A DNA stretch of 64,000 bases from Heterotrichella gracilis (Eukaryota > Sar > Xanthophyceae > Tribonematales > Xanthonemataceae). A model generated the notes under the pieces. The model did not search any database, had not been told where the DNA came from, and saw nothing but the letters and a program-made list of their open reading frames with translations. The DNA is taken from contig JAULBX010008662.1 of NCBI GenBank assembly GCA_032358255.1, positions 1 through 64,000 on the forward strand, given 5' to 3'. The translations under genes and the position numbers were made by a program. The number at the start of each line of letters is the position of its first letter. Position 1 is the stretch's first letter. Of this stretch, positions 48,901 through 61,743 are shown piece by piece.

Positions 48901-51900
48901 GGGGACCCACACCCAGGCAACCTGCTCAAGGTGGGTGGGTGGGGACTGGTGGTGTTGGGGTTGGGTGGGAGGTTGAGGAGCGGTGGTGGCAAGGGATGAG
49001 GGGGATAGTGGTGGGGTGGGGTGGGGGGAGGAGCGGTGGGGGTGCGGGAGGTGTCCCTCGGGCAGTGGGGTTCTTACACTGGGGACCCACCCAGGCAACC
49101 TGGGTGGCTGGGGATTTGGGGCTGGTGGGATGGGATAATGGTGGCATTGGAAGGGTGGAGAAGGGGCAGATTTTGGCATGCGCTTGGCAAGCCTAGGCAC
49201 TTCACCTGTCCCACAACCAACATATAGAGCAATTGCTCCACACAAGTCATTGCCAACCACTGGTGGGCTCAGCTGGCAATAATTCACTGGCTTGTCCCCC
49301 CTGACATCTCATGCCCCAAATGCCTTTGCAGGTGACTGAGGGTCCAAATGCCGGCAAGCTGGCCCTGCTGGATTTCGGCCTGGTGGCAGAAATCCCCGCC
49401 TCCGATCGCGAGGCCATGGTATCTGCCACCATCCACCTGGCCAACAGGGACTGGGATGCGCTGATCGATGACTTCATTGCGCTGGAATTCCTGCCTGGCT
49501 CGGCGGATCGGGGGCTGATCATTCCAGTCATGGACCGCGTGTTGGGGCCCTACCTGCGGGGAGGGGGCGCCAAATCATTCAACTTTCAGGTGAGACCCTA
49601 TGCTGTATGGGTTGTCGCATCAGGGTTTGCTGTGGATGCAGAAATTTGCCACCGCCCTGTCAATTGATTCGGTTTATCTGATGGGTTCCCCTCGCAATGT
49701 ATCCGACCGAGCTGCCTTGCAATCATCCCGCCATTCCTGTGTTCACCAAGCTGTGTGGTAATGTTCCTCTCTTGAATCGATTTGACTCTTCCACCTTGCT
49801 GTGCGGCCCTTGCCATCCCTCCCCTGTCACCAATGTGTGTCACACCCCCTGCAGGCTCTCTCCCAGGACCTCCTGATGACCACCCTTGAGATCCCCTTCA
49901 GCGTGCCCCCTTACATGTCGCTGCTGGCGCGCAGTGTGGCAACCCTAGAGGGTATCGCGCTGGTGGGGGACCCCAACTACCAGATGGTGGCACAGGTGTG
50001 ATGGAGACAGACAAACGTGCACAAGTTCTGCCAAACTTTGTAACTGCTGAAGATAATTGACCTCGGGCGCATGGAACTGTTGATGCTTTGCCTCTCAATC
50101 TAGCTTCAGGAGCCGATATGCATACTGCATGTAAACACCAGCACAAAATTGAAATGAAAATAATCAGCATTTTTCCAAGTCAATGGGATGTGATTTTTTC
50201 CCCACTGTCTCTGACCTCCCGATTCACCTCCCCTGCAGGCCTACCCCTTTGTTGTGCGCAAGATCCTGCGCAATGACTCCACCTCCACTGCAGCGCTGCT
50301 GCGCGACATGCTGTTCGACGGCCAGGGCAGGGTGAAACCCTCTAGGGTCCCTGCGCTCATCAACGCCGCCTTGGGGTATGTTTCGGACCGCACCGACGGC
50401 TTTGTGGACTTTGATGCAGTGCCTGAGGAGGGTGCAACTGTCAAGGTAGGGGTTGGGGTGGGTGCACCATAATACAATGCTGGGCATGGCCTAAATGGTA
50501 GGTAGGGCTACTTGTATGTACGGGTGCTTGCTGATCCGGAGATACATCTTAAAGGCATGCCTGCAGGTACACTTGGTACCCGCATTGCCTACCCTCCAAC
50601 ATTGCGACCCCCTTTTTGCAGGAAATCCTGGATTTCCTCCTGTCCCCAGAGGCCCGCGACCTACGCCCGCTGCTAGTGGCGGAAGTCACCTCCGGCTTGG
50701 ATCTATTCACGCGGGACCGCCTGCGCCGCGCCGCCGCATCGCTGCCCACCCTCACCCCCCGCCTGCCGTTCATCGGCGCCCTCCCTGCACCCCCGCCACC
50801 CCCGGTCCTGGTCCCTGGGATTGGGCTGATGGCGCTTGGGGATTTTGTGGACCGCGTGGCACCCCCGCTGAGCCAGCAGGAGGGCGTGTACTTGCAGACC
50901 CTTGTGGAGCTGGCGTCTGGCCTGCTAGGTAGGAGCAAGTTCAACGCGTGAATAGTATGAGCTATGAGGAAACAAAAATCACCACCTACATCATTAATAT
51001 TAATGTTCTACGTGTCCTTGTGTAATGGTTTGATTACGAGTCTACAGGGTGCTCCATTTGGGTTGCTGTGGAGCGCACCATGTCCAGCTGCTGTGGAGCG
51101 CACCATGTCTACACGTGTGTGATGCACGATGTGCCTGTCTGATAACTGTGATACTTTGTGTAGGGATTGACAAGGGCGAGCTTAAAAACCCTAGCCTCGG
51201 CAGCCTGATTGGACTCCTCACCAACCCTAGCCAGCAGCTGCGCCAGGTGCAGCAGGCAGTGCAGCAGGGCCTGACCAGCACAAGCAGGGGATCCTCGCAA
51301 GGTGAGCACAGCAAATACGCCATTTTAGCCTGGTTTGGGTCGTGGTGTATGGGTGCGCAGCATGGTGAGCGTTGGGTTGAGGAGCTGCGTGGTTAATGAT
51401 ATAAGCTAGTGCGCTGCCTGATTACTGTTGCCACTGGTTGGTGTTGAAGGTGAAATACCAACCTTCTGCCAATTGATGCATGCTGTGCCTGGACATACCG
51501 CAAGTAGGGCCCTCTACACAGACACCCGATTGGCAACCTGCTAGAATTTCTGTGAGACAGTAGCAAGCCCCTGATCCCCGCACAAACTCAGTTCCTAGGT
51601 GCATCATATCACAAACACAAAAGCTCCAACTTTGGCTCAAATCTCGTTTTCGTGTGTCCAGTTGCGCAACAGCTGGCAGTGGAGGTGGTTGAGCGGGTCA
51701 TGGAGCGCCAGGCGGAGCGGCTTTCAGTCCCCGTGGATACTCTCTTCCCTGGGGCTCGGTCCCTCCTACGCGCATCCATCAACGCGCCCCCCCCCGCCGC
51801 CACCCATGGCGTTCCAACAGTCAGGGGCGGCAACGGGGTGGGCACCAGTGGTTTGGGCGGTGCCAGGCACGGGGTAGTGACTGGAAGGAGCGGGAAACAG

Positions 51901-52140
51901 GGGGGCAGCGACGTGGGTATGGTCCAGCTGGCAAGCAGGGAGGCAAAGGGAACGGTGAGCAGTCCTGCGAGGGTGGGGAATGGGAATGGGAATGGCCAGC
52001 GTGTGGTGCCTGCGGGGAGGTACCAGGGGTTGAATGGCAAGCAGGCCAATGGGAGTGGGCTTAACCCTGGGGGCGCCAATGGCACGCAGCCCATCCGTAT
52101 GGTGTACATGGGGGTGAAGGAGGGGGCTGTGGCCAGCTGA
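45929..52140 (+). CDS. Plastid ABC1K (aarF/UbiB-type atypical kinase)
   Basis: ABC1K proteins act in plastoglobules and regulate prenyl-lipid and quinone metabolism. Exons are 45929-46195, 46779-46947, 47231-47372, 47677-47935, 48225-48460, 48771-48930, 49332-49589, 49855-49995, 50239-50445, 50622-50928, 51164-51301 and 51662-52140 (TGA), giving 920 residues. The leader is transit-peptide-like. Hallmarks in order are KxGQ (PTFIKLGQILSIRPDVLP), AAASLAQVYRA, the Lys in VAVKVQRP, the Glu in YTEMDFRNEALN, MEWITGVKL, the catalytic loop FHGDPHPGNLLK and DFG in LALLDFGLVAEI. All key residues are present. The long helical C-terminus (FLLSPEARDLRPLLVAEVTS) is of the plant ABC1K1/PGR6-ABC1K3 type; I cannot separate these two. 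The last ~110 residues are Gly/Asn-rich and look lineage-specific. Confidence 0.94.
49058..49115 (+). repeat. Decayed copy of the ABC1K catalytic-loop exon end
   Basis: The exon ending in FFHGDPHPGNLLK (48930) is followed in the intron by a worn copy at about 49066-49110: GTGGGGTTCTTACACTGGGG, then ACCCACCCAGGCAACCTGGG. A base loss within the motif shifts its frame. Confidence 0.8.
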
Positions 52141-53918
52141 AGGATGGCGCTGTCTGGGCTGGCCCTGAGTGGGCTGGCGCTGAGTGGGCATGAGTTGGAG
52201 CTACCTTGGGGAGTTGGTGGGGTTGCAGGCTGGAGATGGGATGCGAGCGGAGTTTGTAGTGGAGTTTGGGGATGGGGATTGATTACTTTCAATTTTGCAG
52301 CAGCTCAAGTGGAATTCAGGATTTATTGTTTAAAGCCTTATAGGCGGAAATTTTATTCATTTTTGGTCACTTGCCAGCAACGCGCAATGGCCGTCTGTTT
52401 TGTGTGGGACCTTGTGTCATGGGGGATGAGGGGGTTAGGTAGGGAGTGCACCGCTAGGTGCAGCCAATATTTGAAGAGTGCATCGGGACAAACGCCAGGG
52501 TTTGTGTTGTTGCCTGCTTGCATTTGCTATGCTCGCATATTTTTTGGTGGAAAATTTCAGTGGGAAATGATTGTTCACAGGCAAAAAAGAAATATTGCCT
52601 ATGTTTGGCATTCAGTCAGGACATTAACACGTGCGCTGCTGGTAGTGGCAGCTGCTGGTTTGGCCGTTTATTGTCACCTTTATTGCTTGGAAATGTGCTG
52701 CACAAAGCGTTGGCACTAGGCCTATGGTAGGCCTGGACTTCATGTTTTGTTTATCATTATCACAGTGTGTATATTAGCAGCTGTAAGTCTATGCTCAAAG
52801 CAGCCTGAAATGCACACCAACGTCAACCGTAGTACTTACCCAGTGTGGAGGGCAGCAGCTGTAGGAATGGGGGGGGGGCCGAGTGGGCCCCGTGTCAGGA
52901 AGGAACTGCATCTTGAATCACCTTTCTACCGCCTCAGTTCAACAAGTTATAAGGCCAGCTAGGACTCTTTCACAAGATGCCTGACCTCACCCAGCCTTTT
53001 TGAACCCTCAGCTGCTCAACCCAAGTGTTTTTGAACCCTCAGCTGTGGCTGGGACTAGACCACTAGTCACTTCAATGGATTGTTACTATACCGCAGCGGA
53101 GTATAGACCACCCAGGACCACACCTGTGGGCTTTCGGTCGTGCGTCTACCGTGCGCAGCTATACTTCCAGGTGGCTTGACTTTTCAGTTGGCCAAAAGTG
53201 CGCTAAAAGCACTTTCAGTTGGCCAAAAGTGGGGGGAAGAATTCACGTGGCGCATGCCGAGTGCAAAGAGCTCAACTGCAAGTCTCATATGTGACAGCTT
53301 GGAAGCCCCATGTTCCAACATTGTGTCCCCAATGCTCTCAGCGGGCACGTTGAGTGGCTGCTTGCAATGCCCCATGCATGCCATGTCGTGTGCATGCATG
53401 CATGCATGCGTTGCTCCGGGGTGGCTGGCACTCTTGCGGCTGCTCTCTTTTTACGGTTTCATCGATGGAGTGGCGGGCACGTTCAATCGCACACGAAAAC
53501 TGCGGCCGCTGTCAAGGCATGCATGCATGTGGGCACTGGGTGGTCCTGACTATCATCCCCGGGGTCCCGGTGCAGACACCGCGTGAAAGCCTGGTCCACA
53601 GCAGCATACATAAGCCGCGCTGCCAGCAACCAGCGTCAACAGTTTGCTTGTCCACCGTCGTTTCAAAGTTATTTTACGCGCGAGGTTCATAGCCGGTGTA
53701 GCAGTACTCTAGTGTGCGGGTGTAGACCCATTTGAACAAACAATCTCCACTCTCAGCGGTCGAAGACAGGTATAGAGTCCGAGCAAGAGCCCGATAAAGG
53801 ACAGAAGTAAGATAAAGAGTGAAAGCAAGAGCAAGAACAAGAGCGGTTTGGCACGAGCTTGAGCCAGAGCAAGGAAATTGGGCGCCCGGCTCGAGCAACT
53901 GCAACACCCCTGCGCGAG
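52141..53918. other. Intergenic: ABC1K 3'UTR and promoter of the kinase-cyclin gene
   Basis: It contains TGTAA at 52782 and two short direct repeats: TTTTTGAACCCTCAGCTG near 52998 and 53027, and TTTCAGTTGGCCAAAAGTG at 53182 and 53213. A GCATGC run lies at 53388-53408. An imperfect GAGCAA-rich tract (53780-53875) lies just before the next ATG and may be its 5'UTR. No gene was recognised. Confidence 0.45.
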
Positions 53919-56900
53919 ATGGGTTCTCCACCCATGTGTCCAGAAGACGCACTCGCGCACGCGCTCTTCAACTTTGTTAAAGGTAACAGGTTGCACGTAT
54001 CTTCGAGGCGTGCAGCTCTGGTGTTACTGAGCCACGAAGCGTGCCATTGCATGTGTAGTGCGGGCGGAGTTGTGTCACAGTGACACACGACACGTTGTTG
54101 CACAGGTTTGCGCACAGCTTCGTATCTCACCTGTACACATCGGCTCTATCTTGATCAGCTCGCCTAGTTGCATGAGGAATGTGGGTTCTCCAACATTTCA
54201 TGTCGGCCCATCCCACGGGCACACGCTTTGCACCCAGGCCCACCTTCCACTTCGGTCCACTGACGGCAGCTTGCTACCATGTGTGCCCTTTACAACCCAA
54301 GCAGCCTTTCCTTGCTTCGATGCGTATCGGCTGTGTTATGCATCTGTTTTGGAACGCAACGTTCGACTGCGCAATCGCAAACAGGACCCATTCTGCACCT
54401 ATCACCCATCACCCACCACCCTTGTTGGTAGACACACAGAACAGCTATCAATAGTGGCTACACAACTAGGACTGAAACGAACCCATTTCCCTCCTTCCTT
54501 GCCAAGCAACTCCTAGATCAGATCTCCAAACCTGAATGCCAACCTGAAAACGTGCGATGCCCTGGCCTGACAAGTAGTTGTGTGTCGACGTCCCTTGCAG
54601 TCACTACCAGAAGGGTGGGGAGGTTCGTGCGGCGGCGCTACCGACACTGGACTATGGTGAAGACCAAGACGCAGCTAATCAACGTCAACGTGTTCAATGT
54701 GGTGGCCACCAGCACCATCACCCATGGCTTCGAAGAGTTCCAGGTGGCAGCCCCCTACCTACCTGTACACCGGTTGAGGCTGAGTACCGGCTGCAGGGAG
54801 GATGGTTCTGAGGAGGAACCCAGCCTGCAGGAGTCACACGGTGAGGCGCACCTAGAATGCACAGACACCGGGGCATGCGCATTGGGGTCCAACCCCCCCA
54901 AAAAAAAACGTTTAGAAGGAGGTTGATATGGGGTTCTGTGATGCCTGCTGGACGGTCTAGGTCACTGTTGACAATGGCACACGGCTGGATATGCAACTGC
55001 AACCCAATTCAATGATAAAACGCCTCTGTGTGTGCCGCCGCGCATTGAGTGCTGAGGTGCAGCAGCCTTCTGTGCACATGCAAGTATCATGCAAGTATCA
55101 TGCACGTGCAAGGGCAGCTGGGGGAGGGGTTGCAATTGGCACTGGCCGAGCGGGAGGGTGGTGACATCAATGCAGTTAACTGTGAGTATGGTTCTTCTGG
55201 GTATACTACAGCACTGTCCACCATTCTGTCTCTCGTGCGCTGCTCGGCACTGCCTGACTTTGTGGTGTGTGTTGGACCTGATGTGACACGTTGTTCGCTT
55301 GGAGGTCTGAACCGTGAACCCTAAACCCTAAACCTTAAACCCTAGAGCCTAGCCTGCCATTCAGATTGGGCCTGCCTTCTCAGCGTCCTCTGCTGCCACC
55401 ACTTCATAGAGAGCACAAGTGTAGAGCACATCGAAAGTTCCTTGAACTGCGTATCAAACCATGAGCCCCCATTGCAAAGTTACTTTAGTTGCTACTGTTT
55501 GATAACGCCTGTCCGCACCTCATGGCACTATGCAACACAGCCAGTAGTTTACCTGGAGCTTTCAAGCCTTCAATCCCCGACCCTAATCCCATAAAGCCTA
55601 AACCCCTAAACCCTAACATGTTTTTCAGGTGAAAAAACCTTGCCGAGATGCATCCCGTAATTTTACCCATGTTTTCCCCACAGATAGCTGCTTACTCTTG
55701 GTCTCCAATTGGTGATGCATTGATGCAGCTCCTTGTCTCAGTCACTCATTGCACACTGTCACTTCTTGCAATCACAGTCACTCCCTTGCAGGTGGACCTC
55801 CTGATAGCCCCCATTACCGTTTCTTGTAATGTACGCTACTACACATGTGAGATGGTACCAGTCGCACGTGCTGCGCAACTTCTACTGACCCGTGCGACTG
55901 CCTGTGTGTGTGCAGTGCGCTCCATTGAGGCGCACATCGACGCCACGATGGAGGAGGTGGGCATGGCCCTGAGGCCAGTGCATTTTGAGGAGCAGGTGGA
56001 ACTGCACCAGCAGGATGAAGCTGATGTGGTGGAGGGTGAGCAGTGTTTTATTCTACTTGAATGAGCATTCTGGACCAGTGGATGCGTATGAAGGCATCAC
56101 TTGTGTCATGTTGTGTTCCTGACAGGACAGTGCCTTGAAAGGTGCAACCAGGCGCAGCATACAGTGTACAGGGGCATTCTGTGGTTATATTTTATTGTTC
56201 TGCTCACTTCAAAATTCCCACCTGTTGCTTTTGAGCAACATCAAATTAATATAATATACCTAGGTTAAACCTCAAACTTTAGTCTAAGCCTGCCTCCCTC
56301 CCCCTTTGCTTGTCACGTTAGACGAGGGCAGTACTGCTGCTTGCATGAACTTTGCAGTGATCACTGACCTGTGCAAATATGTGCACCTATCTGTGTCTGT
56401 GCAATGGAGACAGGCTGCGTAGGTATTTTATTCATTTACTTTCCTACTATCCATGCGTTTTGTTTGTACCTGTGCAGTGGAGGCAGACATTGCTGGCACA
56501 GTGGAAGGGGGGGCTGGATCAGTTGAGGAGATAGTGCCCTGCCAAGTGCTGATTGAAGAGCAGGTGGCACTGGGCCATCAGGAGGCCCTGGAGGTTGTTG
56601 TGGATGCTGGCGGTGAGCTCACATTACATGACCTGCAGTATCCTATGGGTGGTGGTATCAGTGTGCACATTGCTGTACTACTGTTGCTTGTCTGCAAGTG
56701 ACTCGTGATGGGCGCAGCCCTCCATCAATTCTGCTTTGCCAGGTACACAAAGGTGGCTGTTGCGGCACCTATATTTTCGAGTCACTGGGAATGCTCCATG
56801 GCACTGTGTACAGTATAAAGCACCACGACTTATTCAATCATAACAGCAAGGCATGCTCCCCCTGGCACATCTCTAATTCAGTACTGTTTGATGGACCATG

Positions 56901-59900
56901 CGCACGGAAATAACGTTTGATGGACCATGCGCACGGGCTTGTTATGCGCTCACTGTGATGAAATTCAATTTGTTATCAATGCAAAATCCATCTTTATATC
57001 GCCAGCTGCTGGCCACAACCAAAATTGCAATGCAGTGACATAACGCTCAACTCACTCTTCTCTGTGTTTGCAGCTGCGGTGGCGCAGGCAGTGGAGGTGG
57101 TGCCATGTGCTGAGTCTGAACCCTACCCCAACTTTCCTTCACTTGACAACCTGGTGAGCAAGGCATTGGACAGCATCCAATGTCAGGATACCTGGGTCCC
57201 GAATGTCCTCAACACAGGTAAGTACAAAATCACACTTTCGCAGCTGTGGCATTTCATGCCCAATATAATTACAAAAAGGGACCATATTTATTATGCGGTA
57301 TGTAGAAATTAGTACGGCTTCCAAGGATGCCAAATACGGCACCTGATGTCATATACGGATGATTCTGCATTGTAACTATAATCTCCCTACGCCAGTGGCT
57401 GACCATGACTGGCGTCATTGTCAGGATGCACCATGCATCACGTGATGGGTCCCCAGCCTGTGCTTGACTTTCTTCCCCCCTCTATGTGCAGCAGTGGAGC
57501 AGGAAACGGAGGAGGCGGTTCTGGCAGCGCCTGTCTCCATGAGGGAAGCGCCATCATCCTCTATCCTCAGCCAGGCAAGGGATGCACCCAGCCCCACCCA
57601 CGCCAGGGAGTCCTTGGACCCCAAGGCATCATGCACATCACAGGAAGTGGGCTCGGGGTCTGTGGTGTCAGTGGCCAAGTCAATCAGCACAGTGCCCTCA
57701 ACCTCACGCAGCTCAACCAAGGTGTCTTCGGGCTCAGTTAGCTCAGTCATTTTGAGCTGGGATGTGCCAAGCCCATCACAGAAGGGCTCACCGCAGGAGG
57801 CAATGGGGAGCATGCCTCTGCCACTGGCAGAGAAGAAGGCGCAGGAGGTAGGGACACACCAGGGAATGACCAGCCTTGGGGGCTGGAGCTCTCATTAAGT
57901 CTCTTCCCCAACCAGCGCCCCCTCATAATTGTGCTAAATCCATGAAACGTGAAATTAAAAAATAACAAGAACATTGTATTTGGAATTTAGAAAAGATGCT
58001 TGTAAATAACAACTTTGGAATGAATACTATAATGTATTGTTGCAGCAGGTGAAGCCGCTGAGCCCCAACGTGGGGGCTCGCTGCAAGGTGAAGGCGGCAG
58101 GCATGGCCAAATGCAAGAGTGCGGGGCTTGTTTTCCCCTTGCGTCACAACACTTCACTGATGATCACAGAGGAAGAGCAGAAGTGCCTTGCACGCGGATA
58201 CAGCTCATCTGACCGCGTGCAGAAAGAGGTCCAGCGTCAGGTGGTGCTGAATGTGCTCAAGCGCATCCAAGGCCTGGCACCTCAGTCGGCCAGGTTCATT
58301 GTCGGTGCCCCGGGAGAGTTTGATGTCTTGAAGCGCCTGGGAGCTGGGGCATTTGGTCAGGTGGACCTGGTGCGGGGCGGGGGCTTTGAGGGCGAGGTGG
58401 CACTGAAGAGCTTCCGAGGGGGCAAGGCATGCGAGAATGCGGCCTACGAGGCGCTGATGAGCAGCCTGGTCAGCGGGTGCTCCTACGTGGTGGGGTGCAT
58501 GGGCGTGGTCCAGGTATGCCTGAAAGGTGGATGGAGTGGAATGGAGGTGTTGCTTTACATATTGACAACTACCCTCAGCCAGTGTAGTGTGGAAAACTAA
58601 TTAGTATGCGTGCAGATAGATTCACTCTGTGACTGTGTCCCTTAGGCTAAGGGCCTTAGCACTATCTTTATTTTCGTTGACCATCTTACATATGATCTCC
58701 TACCTTGTTTCATAACCAATATATAAAGGCATCTCTATGTTTGCCCATCTCTCTATTCATCCAAGTGTTTTTGGTGTTTCAGGACGACGCGGGGCAAGTG
58801 AGTCACACAGTGATGCAGCAGTATGAGGGGTCCCTGGACAAGAAGTTCAGGTGCGTGCATTTTCCTGCTGCTGGTTGCCTGACACATGAAACGCACATGT
58901 CTGGACCATTCACAGCGCACGTGCCTCCTGGCGTGGCCACTCCCACCATCCAGGTTCGTATGCAATGGTGACATATTTTTGTGTCATTGGTACCAGCTGC
59001 GTCGTTTCACACATGCACTGTCTACCTACCATGCAAAGTCTTGTCACTTTCAATTTTGCACAGCATATACTTGGACCCGCTCCCTTTGCACATGGCGCTT
59101 GATCACCCCTTCCCATTCTTTGCGCTCTGCATGATACATACAAAGTATCTGTCTCAAGATCTTCACCACGTGCTGACCCAATGCCTGCACCGCACATGCA
59201 CGCTCTTGCCCCTGCCTGAGCGGCAGTATACAATGGTGCAGGAGGGAGGTGGATGTCTGCATGGCTGCCTGTGACCCATGCTCCCTGGGACCAGCCTGCG
59301 GGACGGTGGCCGGAGTCATGCTGCGGTGCGCACACGACATCCTGGCGGGGCTGCGGGAGATGGTGGGGCTGGGGATGGCGCACGGGGACATCAAACCCCA
59401 GAACATCATGTGGGCCGCCTCCAACCCTAGCCCGGGGTCTACGGGGCCAAAGCAGTGGCATGTTCATTTGGGTGACCTGGGAGGCGCCTGCGTGAGGATC
59501 CCAGCTAACAAGGATCCCAACAGCAGGATGTTCAGCCCCCGCGCGTAAGTGTGAACCCTAAACCCTGCATAGTAAACCCTCAATCCCCTAAACATGAATC
59601 TTGTAAATGCCTAAACTGTGTGTATTTAAAAAGCAAACTGCCCATCACCTGGCCAGGTTCCATGGCCCCGCTACAGGTGTGTGGCGCATGTGGGTTAGGC
59701 TGTTTTATGTATTTTTGCATGTATAGGGCCTCCTGGTCCTCATGGTCTACAGCCCAGCTCCTTCAAAACCACGCGCCTCTGATTCTCCTTGCCATACACT
59801 GACCCCCTCCCTTGCCGCAGGTTCACCTCTGGCTATTGCGGCCCAGAGGCGGAGCAACACAGGAGCTTTGACGGCTGGGCCTCGGACATGCATGCGGTGG

Positions 59901-61743
59901 GGATGACCTTTGCATGGATGGCAAAGGTAGCGGATCAGCTGCTGGTGCACTCCCCCTCCTTCCAGGGGTGGTGGATGCAGCTGGTGGGGGACTGCATCAA
60001 GACCAGGCCTGAGGATCGGCTGACCGTGGCGGATGCGCTGGAGAGGGTCAAGGAGGTGGCACTGGAGTTTGGTGTTGAGCTGGATATCCAAGAGCGGGCA
60101 GTGGAGGTGGCTCCCCAGGCTGGCGTGGATGCAGAGGAGCAGGTGGGGATGGTGGGGGGCAGGAGGTGGGGAGTGGAGTGGAGGGTGGTTCAACTGAGAT
60201 ACATGTATCCATTTCCTATCAAAACTATTTCTGCCAAACCCTTAACCCTTAATTCATTCAAGCCCAGATGGGACTGGAGAACGAGAAACTCTAAACTCCC
60301 ATAAATCCTAGCACCTGCCTTGCATTATGCAGCTGACGTTGTACGCCTTTCTCATTTAATTCACCAGCTTCACTGATATCTGACTCATTCTACCTGGTAC
60401 CCTGCCCAGGAGCCTGCCCACTCAAGCACACCCTCTGGCTGCGCCTGTAAGCGCCCAGCATCAGAAACGCCCTCAGGCAATGCCCTGAAGCGCTGCCGCT
60501 ATGCCCTATCCCCTGCCGCCGCCGCTGTCGCCGCCGCACACCCCTGCCAATGCGCCGTGCCCATCAGCTCCCACTCCACCGCCCACCTGGTGTGGTACCA
60601 CATCGTCCAGATGGGGCGCTTCTGTGGGGTGTGTGGGGGCTGTGGGGGCGCACCCACCCACAAGGCGCTGCTGCTGCTGCGGGTGAAAGGGTGGATGGAG
60701 GGGGTGGCACACAGGCTGCAGGAGCTGATGGGGTGGACGTGCCAGGTGAGTGATAAGAGGATCAGGTTTAGGGTGTAGGGTTCAGGGTTCAGGATTTAGG
60801 TGGAGGAAGGGGGACTGTGTAATGTGCAGGCGCTGAGGTAATTTACCCATCTGTCACACGCACAAGGTACTGTCATCTTGTGGTTGCAGTTCCTTCCTGT
60901 CACATTGCCCCCTTGCCATCCATGGCTTTATGCACTCCCAGCGTCACCACCTGGCAGACATTGCAACCTCAGCCTCCCCTCCCCGCCATCCCCCCCTCCA
61001 CCCCCAGTGGCACGTCCCTGCAAGTCCCTGACACTGTCACCTTCCTTGGTGATCCAAAACGCTACGCTGTGACCCTCACCCCTTGTTTCCCCTTTCCCCT
61101 CCCCGTAGGTGTCCGACTCCATCATCGACCTGGCCATCTCGCTGTTCACCCGCGCATGGCTGCAGCGCCAGGTGGCAGCCGGCATGGTGCCATCTACCGC
61201 AGCCATTGTGTGGGATGAAGCTGTGATGCAGCTGGACATGGCGGCCTGCTTGTGGCTGGCCATGTACACAAAGTGCCTGGTGTTGGGGGTGCGGGTTGGC
61301 GCAGGAGTGATGGCGGATGCGGCTGGTGTGGATCCGAATAAATTGGAGAGGAAAACAAACCAGGTGGGATGGCCAGACAATGCAATGGGAGATAAGTCAA
61401 TAAATCAGTATTATAGCTATGAAGGAAAGGTTTATACTTTTTTAATTGAACCCAATAAGTACATGCATTTAATGCTTCTTTTCTAATTCTGCAGTGAATA
61501 AGTATGTAAATGAATTAAATATATTTATATGTATACATATATGTATACATACCCTATATGAAGTTGTAAGTATATCCATTCCTAAACCCGTATGTATGTA
61601 TGAATGGGACATGTACCTAAAACCAAACAAGGAGTGACAGGAGGTCCGTGCCTATCACTCCTGTACCTTGACCAACGTGCCAGGTCGAGAACAGGCTGGT
61701 CACTTACTTCTCGCGGTGCATTGCATGGATGTGCAGTGGCTAG
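53919..61743 (+). CDS. Protein kinase with duplicated N-terminal exons and a cyclin-like C-terminus
   Basis: Exons are 53919-53982, 54601-54840, 55113-55181, 55916-56035, 56478-56612, 57074-57217, 57492-57847, 58046-58513, 58783-58850, 59242-59544, 59821-60142, 60410-60745, 61109-61363 and 61684-61743 (TAG), about 979 residues. The kinase domain starts near residue 467. It has the Gly-rich loop LGAGAFGQVDLV, Lys in VALKSF (about 497), HGDIKPQNIM (about 604), DLG in place of DFG (HLGDLGGAC), CGPEAEQ at the APE position and ASDMHAVGMTF. All catalytic residues are present, so activity is likely. The last ~135 residues (SIIDLAISLFTRAWLQRQ, then DMAACLWLAMYTK, then NQVENRLVTYFSRCIAWM) resemble a cyclin box. 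The N-terminal third is acidic, of unknown function. The first three exons are the least certain. Confidence 0.72.
55313..55347 (+). repeat. Interstitial telomere-like run in an intron
   Basis: GTGAACCCTAAACCCTAAACC is followed by TTAAACCCTAG. It is one of the longest uninterrupted CCCTAAA-type stretches in the window and lies between exons 3 and 4 of the kinase-cyclin gene. Similar short runs occur near 5745-5760, 6228-6250, 26080-26093, 28108-28125, 31416-31430 and 59558-59570. Confidence 0.8.

Noticed and set aside
55791-55834. Possible extra exon (gcag|GTGGACC to a gtaatg donor) in the kinase-cyclin gene
   Set aside because: It leaves the wrong phase for the following exon at 55916.
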